Of a stretch of DNA of 64,000 nt, positions 35,699 to 45,057 are shown in pieces. The notes below the pieces were generated by a model. That model saw nothing but the letters and a program-made list of their open reading frames with translations. It ran no database searches and had not been told where the DNA came from. The first letter of the stretch is position 1, and each line of letters opens with the position of its first letter. The DNA is from Clostridium beijerinckii HUN142 (GTDB taxonomy: Bacteria > Bacillota > Clostridia > Clostridiales > Clostridiaceae), in contig NZ_JHXK01000019.1 of assembly GCF_000621745.1 (NCBI RefSeq), positions 96,645 through 160,644 of the forward strand, in the 5' to 3' direction. The translations under genes were made by a program, and so were the position numbers.

Positions 35699-36625
35699 AT
35701 GTTAAAATATATTGGAAAAAGATTTTTAGTAAGTCTGTTAACAATATTGGTTGTAATAACAGTTACATTTTTTCTAATGAGACTTATGCCAGGAGGACCT
35801 TTTGATGGGGACAAGCTAACACCTCAGGTTAAGGCAAATATGGCAGCAAAATATGGAACAGATAAACCTTTATTTGACCAGTACACAATGTATTTAAATA
35901 ATTTGGTTCATGGAGATTTTGGTGAATCAATGGTTTTTGAAGGAAGAGGAGTAGCAGATACTATAAGTAAATCATTCCCGGCATCTGCTGAATTAGGTAT
36001 AATAGCTGTAATTATGTCATTAATTGGAGGAATACTTCTAGGAACACTTGCAGCATTAAAAAATGGAAAGTGGCCGGATAGAGTGGTTGTATTTATTGCA
36101 ACGCTTTGTATTACAATACCAAGTTTTGTAATTGGTGCAGTTTTAATTTATATATTAGGTGTTGAACTTCAACTACTACCTCCAACAGGTTTTGGTGAAT
36201 GGAAAAATGATATAATGCCTTGTATAGCACTATCAGCATCATCGTTATCATTTATCACAAGACTTACAAGAAGTAAATTAATAGACGTATTAAAATCTGA
36301 TTACATAAGAACCGCAAAAGCGAAGGGATTAAGCAAGAGTACAATCATATTTAAACATGCTTTAAGAAATTCATTGATTCCAATAGTCACATATATTGGG
36401 CCATTAACGGCTTCTATATTAACGGGCGGATTTGTAACAGAAAAGATTTTTGCTATTCCTGGGCTTGGTAACGAATTTGTACAATCGGTTACAAACAGAG
36501 ATTATTCTATGTTGCTTGGGGTAACAGTATTTTATTGCACAATGTTAATATTCTTTACATTCTTTGTAGATTTATTATATATATTAATTGATCCGAGAAT
36601 AAAATTACAAGATGCGGAAGTCTAG
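35699..36625 (+). CDS. oppB: Oligopeptide ABC transporter permease OppB
   Basis: 308 residues, six membrane segments. The N-terminus ([34 protein letters not shown]) is the OppB/DppB signature. The EAA loop is YIRTAKAKGLSKSTIIFKHALRNSLIP. It forms the membrane channel with OppC for uptake of short peptides. It is first in oppB-C-D-F-A, with the binding protein last. AAGAAGGAGAG precedes the ATG. Confidence 0.95.
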   Translation: MLKYIGKRFLVSLLTILVVITVTFFLMRLMPGGPFDGDKLTPQVKANMAAKYGTDKPLFDQYTMYLNNLVHGDFGESMVFEGRGVADTISKSFPASAELGIIAVIMSLIGGILLGTLAALKNGKWPDRVVVFIATLCITIPSFVIGAVLIYILGVELQLLPPTGFGEWKNDIMPCIALSASSLSFITRLTRSKLIDVLKSDYIRTAKAKGLSKSTIIFKHALRNSLIPIVTYIGPLTASILTGGFVTEKIFAIPGLGNEFVQSVTNRDYSMLLGVTVFYCTMLIFFTFFVDLLYILIDPRIKLQDAEV

Positions 36626-36642
36626 GGGGAGGAAAAGAGAAA

Positions 36643-37590
36643 ATGGAAAATGGATTAAAAATTGAAAAAGAATTGTTTACTCCTCTAAGTGCAGAAGAAA
36701 AGAAAATCGATGCAGTAGTTAGACCAAGTGTTGGATATTGGCAGGATGCATGGAGGAGATTAAAGAAGGACAAAATGGCAATAGTATCATTAGTGGTGAT
36801 AATACTTGTAGTTGCGGCTGCTATTTTGGTTCCAATATTATCTAAATATGATTATGCGGCTAATGATTTATCACAAACATATTTAAAGCCGTCTGCTGAG
36901 CATTGGTTTGGAACGGATAACCTTGGAAGAGACTTGTTTGTTAGAAATTTTTATGGGGCTAGATATTCATTAATTATTGCTGTACTTGCAGCATTTATAA
37001 ATCTAGTTATTGGAGTGTTATATGGTGGAATCGCTGGTTATTTTGGAGGAATAGTAGATAGCATATTAATGAGAATAGTAGATGTTCTATCTTCAATTCC
37101 AATGACTATATATGTAGTAATATTTATGGCTATTTTAAATAAACCAGGAGCAGCAGGTGGAAGTGGTCTTCTTACTATAGTATTGGGGCTTTCTATAACT
37201 TATTGGATTGGAATGGCTAGAATAGTAAGAGGAGATGTACTTCAATTAAAACAACAAGAATTTGTTCTTGCTGCAAAGTCATTGGGTGCGACAAATTCAA
37301 GAATATTAATAAGACATTTAATTCCAAATTGTATAGGATCAATAATGGTTACATTAACATTATTAATTCCAGAAGCCGTATTTACAGAAGCATTTTTAAG
37401 CTTTATTGGTCTTGGGATTGCAGCTCCAAGAGCATCTCTTGGAACATTGGCTAACGAAGCGATGCAAGGTATATACACATACCCATATCAATTATTTTTC
37501 CCAGCTGCAATGATTTGTATAATAATATTATGCTTTAACCTTTTTGGTGATGGATTAAGTCAAGCATTAGATCCAAAAAACAAGAGATAG
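36643..37590 (+). CDS. oppC: Oligopeptide ABC transporter permease OppC
   Basis: 315 residues. A long charged N-terminal tail (about 1-45) precedes six membrane segments, as usual for OppC. Marks are HWFGTDNLGRDLFVRNFYGARYSL and the EAA loop FVLAAKSLGATNSRILIRHLIPN. It starts 18 bases after oppB with AGGGGGAGG. It makes the permease heterodimer with OppB. Confidence 0.95.
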   Translation: MENGLKIEKELFTPLSAEEKKIDAVVRPSVGYWQDAWRRLKKDKMAIVSLVVIILVVAAAILVPILSKYDYAANDLSQTYLKPSAEHWFGTDNLGRDLFVRNFYGARYSLIIAVLAAFINLVIGVLYGGIAGYFGGIVDSILMRIVDVLSSIPMTIYVVIFMAILNKPGAAGGSGLLTIVLGLSITYWIGMARIVRGDVLQLKQQEFVLAAKSLGATNSRILIRHLIPNCIGSIMVTLTLLIPEAVFTEAFLSFIGLGIAAPRASLGTLANEAMQGIYTYPYQLFFPAAMICIIILCFNLFGDGLSQALDPKNKR

Positions 37591-37605
37591 GAGGAAGAAT
37601 GAAAA

Positions 37606-38613
37606 ATGGAAAGATTACTAGACGTAAAAGATTTAAAAACTTCCTTTAAAACTAGTGCTGGTGAAGTACATGCAGTAAGAGGGGTGTCTTTTCACTTGGA
37701 AAAGGGAGAAGCTCTAGGTATAGTTGGAGAATCAGGATGTGGAAAAAGTGTTACTATGATGTCAATCATGAGATTACTAGCAGACAATGGAAGACTTGTG
37801 GGCGGAGAAATATTATTTAATGGAAAAAATATTTCGAATGTAAGAGAAATTGAAATGGAATCTATAAGGGGAAATGATATAGGAATGATATTTCAAGATC
37901 CTATGACATCATTAAATCCAGTGTATACAATAGGCGATCAATTAATGGAGCCATTATTAAAACATAAAAAAATCAGTAAAGCAGAGGCGAGAAAAGAAGC
38001 TATAAAAATGCTTGGGCTAGTTGGAATACCAAGTCCTGAAAAGAGAATGAAACAGTATCCTCATGAATTTTCAGGTGGTATGAGACAAAGAGCAATGATA
38101 GCTATGAGCTTAATATGCGAACCAAAGCTGATTATTGCAGATGAACCAACAACAGCTTTAGATGTTACAATTCAAGCTCAAATCTTAGATTTGATGAAAG
38201 AATTAAAACAGAAACTTGATACTGCAATTATATTAATAACTCATGATTTAGGTGTTGTTGCAGATGTATGTAGTAGAATAAATGTAATGTATGGTGGAAT
38301 AATAGTGGAGACTGGAACTGCAGAAGATATATTCTACAGAGGAAAACATCCTTATACTTGGGGGCTTTTAAGAAGTGTACCAAATCCCAAGGAAGATGTT
38401 AAAGAAAAGCTTATTCCAATTGAAGGACAGCCACCAGATTTATTAAAGCCACCAGTTGGTTGTCCATTTGCAGCTAGATGTGATTATGCAATGAAGATTT
38501 GTATTCAAAAGCAGCCTCCTTTATTTGAAATAGGAGATAAGCATCGTACAGCATGTTGGTTATGTCACGAGGATGCACCAAAAGTTGAATCACCTATAAG
38601 GAGGATGGAGTAG
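37606..38613 (+). CDS. oppD: Oligopeptide ABC transporter ATP-binding protein OppD
   Basis: 335 residues. Walker A GESGCGKS, signature SGGMRQR, Walker B LIIADEPTTALD and the H-loop ITHDLGVV are intact. The C-terminal extension has the cysteine cluster of peptide transporters (CPFAARCDYAMKIC, then CWLC), which in homologues binds an iron-sulfur cluster. It starts 16 bases after oppC behind TAGGAGGAAG. It overlaps oppF by one base. Confidence 0.95.
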   Translation: MERLLDVKDLKTSFKTSAGEVHAVRGVSFHLEKGEALGIVGESGCGKSVTMMSIMRLLADNGRLVGGEILFNGKNISNVREIEMESIRGNDIGMIFQDPMTSLNPVYTIGDQLMEPLLKHKKISKAEARKEAIKMLGLVGIPSPEKRMKQYPHEFSGGMRQRAMIAMSLICEPKLIIADEPTTALDVTIQAQILDLMKELKQKLDTAIILITHDLGVVADVCSRINVMYGGIIVETGTAEDIFYRGKHPYTWGLLRSVPNPKEDVKEKLIPIEGQPPDLLKPPVGCPFAARCDYAMKICIQKQPPLFEIGDKHRTACWLCHEDAPKVESPIRRME

Positions 38614-39596
38614 TGGAAGCTAATAAAGATGTAATTTTAGAAGTTAAAGATTTATGTAAGTACTTCCCTGCAAATAAGGGCTTATTTAAAGGTAAAAGTT
38701 ACGTTAAAGCAGTAGATAGAGTTTCATTTTCACTAAAGAGAGGAGAAACTTTAGGACTTGTAGGTGAATCGGGTTGTGGAAAGACAACTACAGGTAGAAC
38801 TATATTAAAGCTTTATGAACCGACAGAAGGCCAAATAATTTTTAACGGAAAAGATATAACAAAGTATTCAAAACAAGAGATGGTTCCTTTGAGAAAGGAA
38901 ATGCAGATGATATTCCAAGATCCGTATGCATCTTTAGATCCAAGAATGACTGTTGGAGATATAATTGGGGAAGCTATTGATGTTCATAAATTACTAACAG
39001 GTGAAGCTAGAACAGAAAGAATAAGAAGTTTGTTATCAAAAGTTGGACTTGCTAGTGATCATATAAATAGATATCCACATGAATTCTCAGGTGGACAAAG
39101 ACAAAGAATAGGTATAGCAAGAGCATTAGCTGTTGAGCCATCGCTAATAGTCTGCGATGAGCCAATATCAGCACTTGATGTTTCTATTCAAGCTCAGGTT
39201 ATAAACATGCTTGAAGAACTCCAGGAAGAATTAGGATTAACTTATTTGTTTATAGCTCATGACCTTTCAATGGTTAAACATATATCAACTCATATAGGAG
39301 TTATGTATCTTGGAAGAATGGTTGAAAAGGGAGAAAGTAATAAAGTATATTCAGAAGGATTACACCCATATACACAAGCATTACTTTCAGCAGTGCCAAT
39401 ACCAGATCCAGATGTAGCTAAAAATAATAAAAGAATAGTTTTAGAAGGTGATATTCCATCACCGATAGATCCGCCGCCAGGATGTAGGTTTAAAGGTAGA
39501 TGTAGACATGCAAAACCAATTTGTTCAGAAGTTGATCCAGAGTTAAAGGAAGTAAGGCCAGGTCATTTTGTGGCATGTCACTTGTATGATAATTAA
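38613..39596 (+). CDS. oppF: Oligopeptide ABC transporter ATP-binding protein OppF
   Basis: 327 residues, GTG start overlapping the oppD stop (TAGTG) with AGGAGG just before. Walker A GESGCGKT, signature SGGQRQR and Walker B LIVCDEPISALD are intact. The C-terminal cysteine cluster CRFKGRCRHAKPIC follows DPPPG, as in OppF. It pairs with OppD to power peptide uptake. Confidence 0.95.
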   Translation: MEANKDVILEVKDLCKYFPANKGLFKGKSYVKAVDRVSFSLKRGETLGLVGESGCGKTTTGRTILKLYEPTEGQIIFNGKDITKYSKQEMVPLRKEMQMIFQDPYASLDPRMTVGDIIGEAIDVHKLLTGEARTERIRSLLSKVGLASDHINRYPHEFSGGQRQRIGIARALAVEPSLIVCDEPISALDVSIQAQVINMLEELQEELGLTYLFIAHDLSMVKHISTHIGVMYLGRMVEKGESNKVYSEGLHPYTQALLSAVPIPDPDVAKNNKRIVLEGDIPSPIDPPPGCRFKGRCRHAKPICSEVDPELKEVRPGHFVACHLYDN

Positions 39597-39752
39597 TTTT
39601 CAGTAAGAAAAGTGATTAATTAAATTTATAATGCTAAACAAGAAATAGAAATTAATTAGATATTTAGTATACTGTTAAAGAATTTTGGAAAAAATGATTT
39701 AAACAGATATAAATAAAATAAATAATAAATGATAAATTAAGGGGGAATATAA

Positions 39753-41408
39753 ATGAAAAAAAGCAAAGTAAAACAATTATGCGCAGTAGCTTTAGCAGCA
39801 ACACTTGGACTTACAGTTTTAGCTGGTTGTGGTTCTAAGAAAACTGATAAAGCAGCGACTTCAGGAAAACAAGAGTTAGTTTTCAATTTAGCAGCTGATC
39901 CAAAGACTTTAGATCCAGGGTTAAACCAAGCGGTTGATGGGTCTATAGTAGATGCAAATGCTTTTGAAGGACTATGTAAATTAGATGAGAATGGTAAGGC
40001 AATTCCAGGCCAAGCTGAAAAATGGGAAGTATCTGATGATAAGTTAACATATACTTTTCATTTAAAGAAAGATCTAAAATGGTCAAATGGGGATCCAGTT
40101 AAGGCTAGTGATTTTGAATATGCATGGAAAAGAGTGTTAAATCCTGAAACAGCCTCTATATATTCATTCCAATTACTATATCTTAAGGGTGGAGAAGAAT
40201 ATAATACAGGAAAAGGAACTGCAGATCAAGTTGGAGTGAAAGCAACTGATGATAGTACATTAGTAGTTACTCTTGCGGCACCATGTCCATACTTCTTAGA
40301 ATTAACATCATCTACAACATATATGCCTGTAGATCAAAAGATTGTTGAAGGCAATAAAGATTGGGCAAAAGATGCTAAAACTTTAATTTCAAATGGTCCT
40401 TTCAAATTTACAGATTATAAGATTAAAGATCAAATAGTATTAGAAAAAAATGAGAATTATCCAGATAAAGATAAAATTAAACTTGATAAAATTACAATGA
40501 AGATGGTTACTGAAAATACATCAGCATGGGCAAGTTATAAGACAGGTCAATTCGATATGGTATACTCTGTTCCATCATCAGAAATTGAGCAAGCGATAAA
40601 AGATAAGACTGCTACTACATTTAAGATGTTAGGAACTCAATATGTTGATGTTAATGTTTCTGAAAAAGCTAAAGAAATAGATCCAAATGCTGCAAAAGTA
40701 TTGAGTAATGCGAAGTTTAGAGAAGCATTAGCTAACGCTATAGACAGAACAACAATTGTTGAAAAAGTACTTAAGAGTGGTCAAACACCTGCACATAGCT
40801 TTGTAGCTCCTGGAATCACTGGTCCAGATGGAAAAGACTTTGCAAGTAAAAAGTACTTTGAAGAAAATGGTGATATAGAAAAGGCTAAGAAGCTATTAGC
40901 TGAAGCTGGATATCCAGATGGTCAAGGATTACCACCACTCGTAGTATTATACAACCCTGAAAATGGTAATGGTGAATTATATCAAGCAATCCAAGATATG
41001 TGGAAGAAGATTGGTGTAAATGTTGAACTTCAAACTCAAGAATGGAAAGTATTCCAAGCAACTAGAGATGCTAAGAACTATGAAATGGCAAGAGGTGCAT
41101 GGACTGGAGATTATTCTGATCCTATGACTTTTGTAGACATGTTTATATCAACTTCTCCTAATAATGAAGTTGGATACAATAATCCAAAATACGATCAATT
41201 AGTTAATGCGGCAAAGAATGAAACAGATGCTAACAAGAGATTCGATATATTACATCAAGCAGAAGATCTTCTAATGGAAGAGATGCCTATTATTCCTTTA
41301 TATCACGATACTAAGACATTTGGAATAAAGGATTATGTTAAAGGTGTAAGAGTATCTCCGCTTGGCTATATATACTTTAATGGTGCATATATAGAAGGTA
41401 AAAAATAG
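39753..41408 (+). CDS. oppA: Oligopeptide-binding lipoprotein OppA
   Basis: 551 residues. Signal peptide with lipobox TVLAGC (mature start at about Cys26). SBP family 5 marks include NLAADPKTLDPGLNQAVDG, the conserved WSNGDPVKASDFEYAWKR and YPDGQGLPPLVVLYN. It captures peptides and hands them to OppBC. Its gene lies 156 bases after oppF and ends at a strong terminator, so it may also be transcribed separately to make excess binding protein. AAGGGGGAA precedes the ATG. Confidence 0.95.
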   Translation: MKKSKVKQLCAVALAATLGLTVLAGCGSKKTDKAATSGKQELVFNLAADPKTLDPGLNQAVDGSIVDANAFEGLCKLDENGKAIPGQAEKWEVSDDKLTYTFHLKKDLKWSNGDPVKASDFEYAWKRVLNPETASIYSFQLLYLKGGEEYNTGKGTADQVGVKATDDSTLVVTLAAPCPYFLELTSSTTYMPVDQKIVEGNKDWAKDAKTLISNGPFKFTDYKIKDQIVLEKNENYPDKDKIKLDKITMKMVTENTSAWASYKTGQFDMVYSVPSSEIEQAIKDKTATTFKMLGTQYVDVNVSEKAKEIDPNAAKVLSNAKFREALANAIDRTTIVEKVLKSGQTPAHSFVAPGITGPDGKDFASKKYFEENGDIEKAKKLLAEAGYPDGQGLPPLVVLYNPENGNGELYQAIQDMWKKIGVNVELQTQEWKVFQATRDAKNYEMARGAWTGDYSDPMTFVDMFISTSPNNEVGYNNPKYDQLVNAAKNETDANKRFDILHQAEDLLMEEMPIIPLYHDTKTFGIKDYVKGVRVSPLGYIYFNGAYIEGKK

Positions 41409-41434
41409 TAAGGTTTAGTTAAATAAGTTAAAAG

Positions 41435-41474
41435 AACTAGTATAAAATATACTTATATTTTATACTAGTTTTTT
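41435..41474 (+). terminator. Intrinsic terminator of the opp operon
   Basis: AACTAGTATAAAATAT (41435-41450) pairs perfectly with ATATTTTATACTAGTT (41455-41470), then T to 41474. Confidence 0.92.
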
Positions 41475-42118
41475 CTTATAAAGAAAACTATTTAATATAT
41501 ATGTTACAACAATCCAGTTTCTATGTTTTATCTCAATTAAGTACTCGCTTACTGAAATTTTCAGAGAAAGTTTATTATTTAAATATATTCTTAAAAATTC
41601 TTATTAAGCAATTTTCAAGATATATTTACATGGATTTGAGAGCATAGAATTATCAATATTAAAATCATAATTTGAGTCATAAAGTATTGAATTAAAGCCA
41701 AATAAGTAGTAGAATAAAACAGATAGGATTTAAGAAGTGAAATAAATATTCCAAATCCAAATATGAAACTTGAAGTTTATTATAGAGCGATTTATATAGT
41801 GCAGAAGCTTAGAATTATATAGAAATATAAGAAATTTAAGTCTATGCAATTTTTTTAGCTTTACAATTCAGATAAGTTTAATAGGATATGAAAAATGGAT
41901 ATTGTTTATAGCACTTTATCAGTAAGATAATAATTAATTATGTGAATGTATGTTAGCTATTATGAAAAAGTGAATAATTTATCTGATAATAATATCGGTA
42001 TAATATATATTTTTTTATAGTTAATCACTATGTATAACAATTAATTATTGTTTGAAGTTTATAAATTTTATTAGAAATATTAGCAATAAGCGTATTTAAA
42101 TTAAGGGGGATTTTAAAC
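41475..42118. other. Gene-free AT-rich stretch before serA
   Basis: About 640 bases with no supportable gene. A TATAAT at 41999-42004 is the best -10 candidate for serA, without a clear -35. No T-box or known riboswitch core was found. The serC gene that often precedes serA in clostridia is not here. Confidence 0.5.
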
Positions 42119-43027
42119 ATGATTAGAGTACTAACAAACGACGGATTAGAAAATGCATCAATTGAGGCATTGAACGGATTAGGGGTAGAAGTTGTTAATG
42201 AACACTTCAACCAAGATGTATTGGGGGCTAAATTAAAGGAGTTTGATGCAGTTGTTATCAGATCAGCTACTAAGCTTACAGCTGATGTCTTTGAAGTAGA
42301 AGCTGGTGGAAGTTTAAAATTAGCTATTAGAGCTGGTGTTGGAATAGATAACATAGATATTCCTGCTGCAGAGGGAACAGGAGTAACAGTAAGAAATACT
42401 CCATCAGCAAGCTCGGATTCAGTTGCAGAACTTGCAATTGGTCATATGTTTGCACTTGCAAGATTTATTGCGATATCTAACTATACAATGAGAAATGGTG
42501 AATGGAATAAAAAGAAATATGAAGGAACTGAAATTGCTGGTAAAACACTTGGAATCGTTGGAATGGGAAGAATAGGTCAATCTTTAGCTAAAAAGGCAAC
42601 TGCTTTAGGGATAAAGGTTGTATATTATACAATTGAAGGAAAACATGATGATTTGGATTATGATTTTGTATCTTTAGAAGAGGTATTAAAGGTTTCGGAT
42701 TTTATTTCACTTCATGTACCATATGATAAAGTAGCTGGTTCATTAATAGGGAAAAAAGAACTGGAGTTAATGAAGGATACAGCATATCTTATTAATTGTG
42801 CTAGAGGTAAGGTTGTTGATGAAGCAGCATTAATAGAAGCACTTAATAAAGGTGAAATTGCTGGAGCTGGTATTGATGTATTTGAAGAGGAACCAACTAA
42901 GAATGAAGAATTAATTAACCATCCAAAAGTTAGTGCTACACCACATATTGGAGCTGCAACTAAAGAAGCTCAAACAAGAATAGGTGAAGAAGTAGTTTCA
43001 GTAATAAAGGAATTCTTTAATCTATAA
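42119..43027 (+). CDS. serA: D-3-phosphoglycerate dehydrogenase, short form
   Basis: 302 residues; the C-terminal ACT regulatory domain of long SerA proteins is absent. It oxidises 3-phosphoglycerate to 3-phosphohydroxypyruvate, the first step of serine synthesis. NAD site GIVGMGRIGQSLAKK; catalytic Arg in LINCARGKVVDE, Glu in FEEEPTKNEE and His in SATPHIGAATKEAQ. Two domains fold around residues 95 and 270. The 2-hydroxyacid dehydrogenase family is broad, so the substrate is inferred partly from context: a DUF1015 gene follows after 17 bases, a frequent serA partner. TTAAGGGGGA precedes the ATG. Confidence 0.85.
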   Translation: MIRVLTNDGLENASIEALNGLGVEVVNEHFNQDVLGAKLKEFDAVVIRSATKLTADVFEVEAGGSLKLAIRAGVGIDNIDIPAAEGTGVTVRNTPSASSDSVAELAIGHMFALARFIAISNYTMRNGEWNKKKYEGTEIAGKTLGIVGMGRIGQSLAKKATALGIKVVYYTIEGKHDDLDYDFVSLEEVLKVSDFISLHVPYDKVAGSLIGKKELELMKDTAYLINCARGKVVDEAALIEALNKGEIAGAGIDVFEEEPTKNEELINHPKVSATPHIGAATKEAQTRIGEEVVSVIKEFFNL

Positions 43028-43044
43028 TTTAGGAGGAATTTTTG

Positions 43045-44301
43045 ATGGCGATAGTTAAAGCTTTTAGAGGAATTAGACCAATTGATGAATTAGCTTCAAA
43101 AATAGCAGCTTTACCATATGATGTAATGAATAGTGATGAAGCAAGAGAAATGGTAGTGGGAAATCCACACTCATTTCTCCATATTGATAGACCAGAAATA
43201 GATTTGGATCCAGAAATAGATGTACATGATCCTAGAGTATATGCAAAGGCTAAAGAAAATCTTGATAGAATGATAAGAGATGGAAAATTTGTTCAAGATG
43301 AGGAACCTTGTTTATACATATATAGGCAAATAATGAATGGAAGGTCTCAAACAGGTATTGTATTCTGTGCATCCATAGATGATTATATGAATAATATAAT
43401 CAAAAAACATGAGTTTACGAGGGCAGATAAGGAACAAGATAGAATTAATCATGTTGATTATTGTGATGCAAATACTGGTCCAATTTTTTTGACATACAAG
43501 GAAGATCAAATTGCATCAGAAATAATAGATGCTTGGATTCAGAATGAAAGTAAAAGAAAACCAGTCTATAACTTTGTAGCTGAAGATGGTATAGCTCATA
43601 TTGTATGGGTTGTAGATAACGAAATTATTATAAATGAAATAATTGATTTATTTAAGGAAATAGATTACTTATATATTGCAGATGGACATCATAGATCAGC
43701 ATCGGCTGTAAAAGTTGGGCTTAAGAGAAGAGCTGAAAATCCCAATTATACTGGTGAGGAAGAGTTTAACTATTTCTTAGCAGTTGCATTCCCTGATAAT
43801 GATTTAATGGTTATGGATTATAACAGAGTGGTTAAAGATTTAAATGGAATGACTAAAGATGAATTGATTGCAAAATTAGAAAAAAACTTTATTGTAACTA
43901 AATCTGAAAATAATGTGCCTGTAAAGCCTGTCAAGAAGCATACATTTGGGATGGATGTTGAAGGGGAATGGTATTTATTAGAGGCAAAAGAAGGAACATT
44001 TGATGAAAATAATCCTATATCCCAACTTGATGTTGCAATTCTTCAGAGCAATGTGCTAACACCAATCTTAGGGATTGAAGATGTAAGAACATCAGATAGA
44101 ATTGACTTTATAGGTGGTATCAGAGGAATTAAAGAACTTGAAAAGAGAGTTAATTCAGATATGAGGATTGCTTTTTCAATGTATCCAACAGAGGTTCATG
44201 ATATTATGGATGTTGCTGATATTGGAGAGGTAATGCCGCCAAAATCAACATGGTTTGAGCCTAAATTAAGAAGTGGATTATTTATTCATGAGTTAAAATA
44301 A
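43045..44301 (+). CDS. DUF1015-family protein, possible serine-metabolism kinase
   Basis: 418 residues from the ATG at 43045 behind AGGAGG; a TTG just before is not needed. The start IVKAFRGIRPIDELASKIAALPYDVM is the family signature, and IADGHHRSASAVKVGLKRR carries a GHHR motif like that of the ParB/sulfiredoxin fold. The archaeal free-serine kinase SerK has a related GxHR motif, and DUF1015 genes often sit beside serA, so a role in serine or phosphoserine metabolism is plausible. That is inference. The family remains uncharacterised to my knowledge. It probably shares a transcript with serA. Confidence 0.8.
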   Translation: MAIVKAFRGIRPIDELASKIAALPYDVMNSDEAREMVVGNPHSFLHIDRPEIDLDPEIDVHDPRVYAKAKENLDRMIRDGKFVQDEEPCLYIYRQIMNGRSQTGIVFCASIDDYMNNIIKKHEFTRADKEQDRINHVDYCDANTGPIFLTYKEDQIASEIIDAWIQNESKRKPVYNFVAEDGIAHIVWVVDNEIIINEIIDLFKEIDYLYIADGHHRSASAVKVGLKRRAENPNYTGEEEFNYFLAVAFPDNDLMVMDYNRVVKDLNGMTKDELIAKLEKNFIVTKSENNVPVKPVKKHTFGMDVEGEWYLLEAKEGTFDENNPISQLDVAILQSNVLTPILGIEDVRTSDRIDFIGGIRGIKELEKRVNSDMRIAFSMYPTEVHDIMDVADIGEVMPPKSTWFEPKLRSGLFIHELK

Positions 44302-44395
44302 TTGTCCCCGTCAAAAAAAGATTAACCAAGAAATAAAAAAGATTGACTACGGGGCGGAGCAGTAAAAAAACAGAACCTAAAAGAGAATAAAAGAG

Positions 44396-44463
44396 AGAGC
44401 ATAAAAGCGAGAAGAGAAGAGCCTTCGGGTCGGTTTTCTTAATTCGAATTTATGCTCTTTTTA
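44396..44463 (+). terminator. Long terminator after the DUF1015 gene
   Basis: AGAGCATAAA pairs with TTTATGCTCT, enclosing an inner stem with GCC-TTCG-GGT, followed by TTTTT. It ends the serA transcript. Confidence 0.8.
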
Positions 44464-44600
44464 GTTTTTATTCAATTTTCCTTCATTATATATAGTCATA
44501 CTTTTTTTTACGGCTCCTTCCTGGTTACTGCCTTCGTCGTAGTAATAGTAAGCATTCAGAGTTTTATTGCCAGTTTCTTGCTTTATGCAATCTTTTTTTT
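44461..44600 (-). pseudogene. Unidentified minus-strand coding remnant
   Basis: Reading the minus strand, a stop-to-stop frame gives KKDCIKQETGNKTLNAYYYY, then DEGSNQEGAVKK and TIYNEGKLNKN, ending at TAA (44461-44463). The composition looks like real protein, but there is no start codon or ribosome binding site, and it lies among repeats. It may be the C-terminal scrap of a lost gene. I do not recognise the family. Confidence 0.3.
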
Positions 44601-44720
44601 ACAGGAACAATAATTGTCCTCCAATAAAAATCTTTAACGACATCATAAAAAAGATTGCTTACGTAATAAAAAAGATTGAAGATTTTAAGGCAAAAGGACA
44701 AGAAAAAAGAGTTAAGAATA

Positions 44721-45013
44721 TTGATTTTTATATTGAAATTTAAATAGAAAAAAATTAGAGGGATAAGATTAAAGTATTGATTTTCAAGGCTTGAGAGAGT
44801 AGTGGAATAAGATGTTGATAGAGCTTATCCATTTTCTCATGTCCTTTTTTCTGTTCAGTTTTCTGCAAACTCTATTATAAGAAAACTGTGATTAATGTGG
44901 ATATATTAAAGGGGAAAAAGGTAACATTGTGGATAATTTTATACAGATTTCAAATAAGGTAAAAAGGTTAAGAATTTAATTAATAGAAAAGTGACATTGA
45001 TGAAGGAACTGAG
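44721..45013. other. Gene-free stretch with small inverted repeats
   Basis: About 290 bases. GGATAAG (44761) is inverted as CTTATCC (44824), and CAGTTTTC (44856) as GAAAACTG (44881). No gene or known RNA is seen. Confidence 0.45.
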
Positions 45014-45052
45014 AGGTGTTGGCAAAGTGGAATTCCACTAATGCAACAACCT
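45014..45052. terminator. Compound hairpin after the MFS gene
   Basis: AGGTGTTG and CAACAACCT enclose the perfect palindrome AGTGGAATTCCACT (45026-45039). It lies just beyond the stop of the minus-strand MFS gene and probably ends that transcript. Confidence 0.65.
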
Positions 45053-45057
45053 TTTGT

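Larger units (their letters stand above)
44299..44720. repeat. Repeat-rich scar with direct and inverted AAAAAAGATTG units
   Basis: A duplicated segment of roughly 55-70 bases: AATTGTCC...AAAAAAGATTG.CTACG occurs at about 44299-44352 and again at about 44613-44663, with another AAAAAAGATTG at 44670-44680. An inverted unit, GCAATCTTTTTTTT, lies at 44587-44600. GGAGCAGTAAAAAAA (44356-44370) is inverted as TTTTTTTTACGGCTCC (44502-44517). The first unit can also fold on itself (CCCCGT/ACGGGG). It looks like the scar of an inserted or rearranged element. Confidence 0.5.

Noticed and set aside
41475..42118. T-box or serine-responsive leader before serA
   Set aside because: The conserved T-box sequence and a terminator/antiterminator pair were not found in this stretch.
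44299..44720. CRISPR array or retron-like RNA
   Set aside because: The repeats are too few, irregular in spacing and in both orientations, and no cas or reverse transcriptase gene is in the window.
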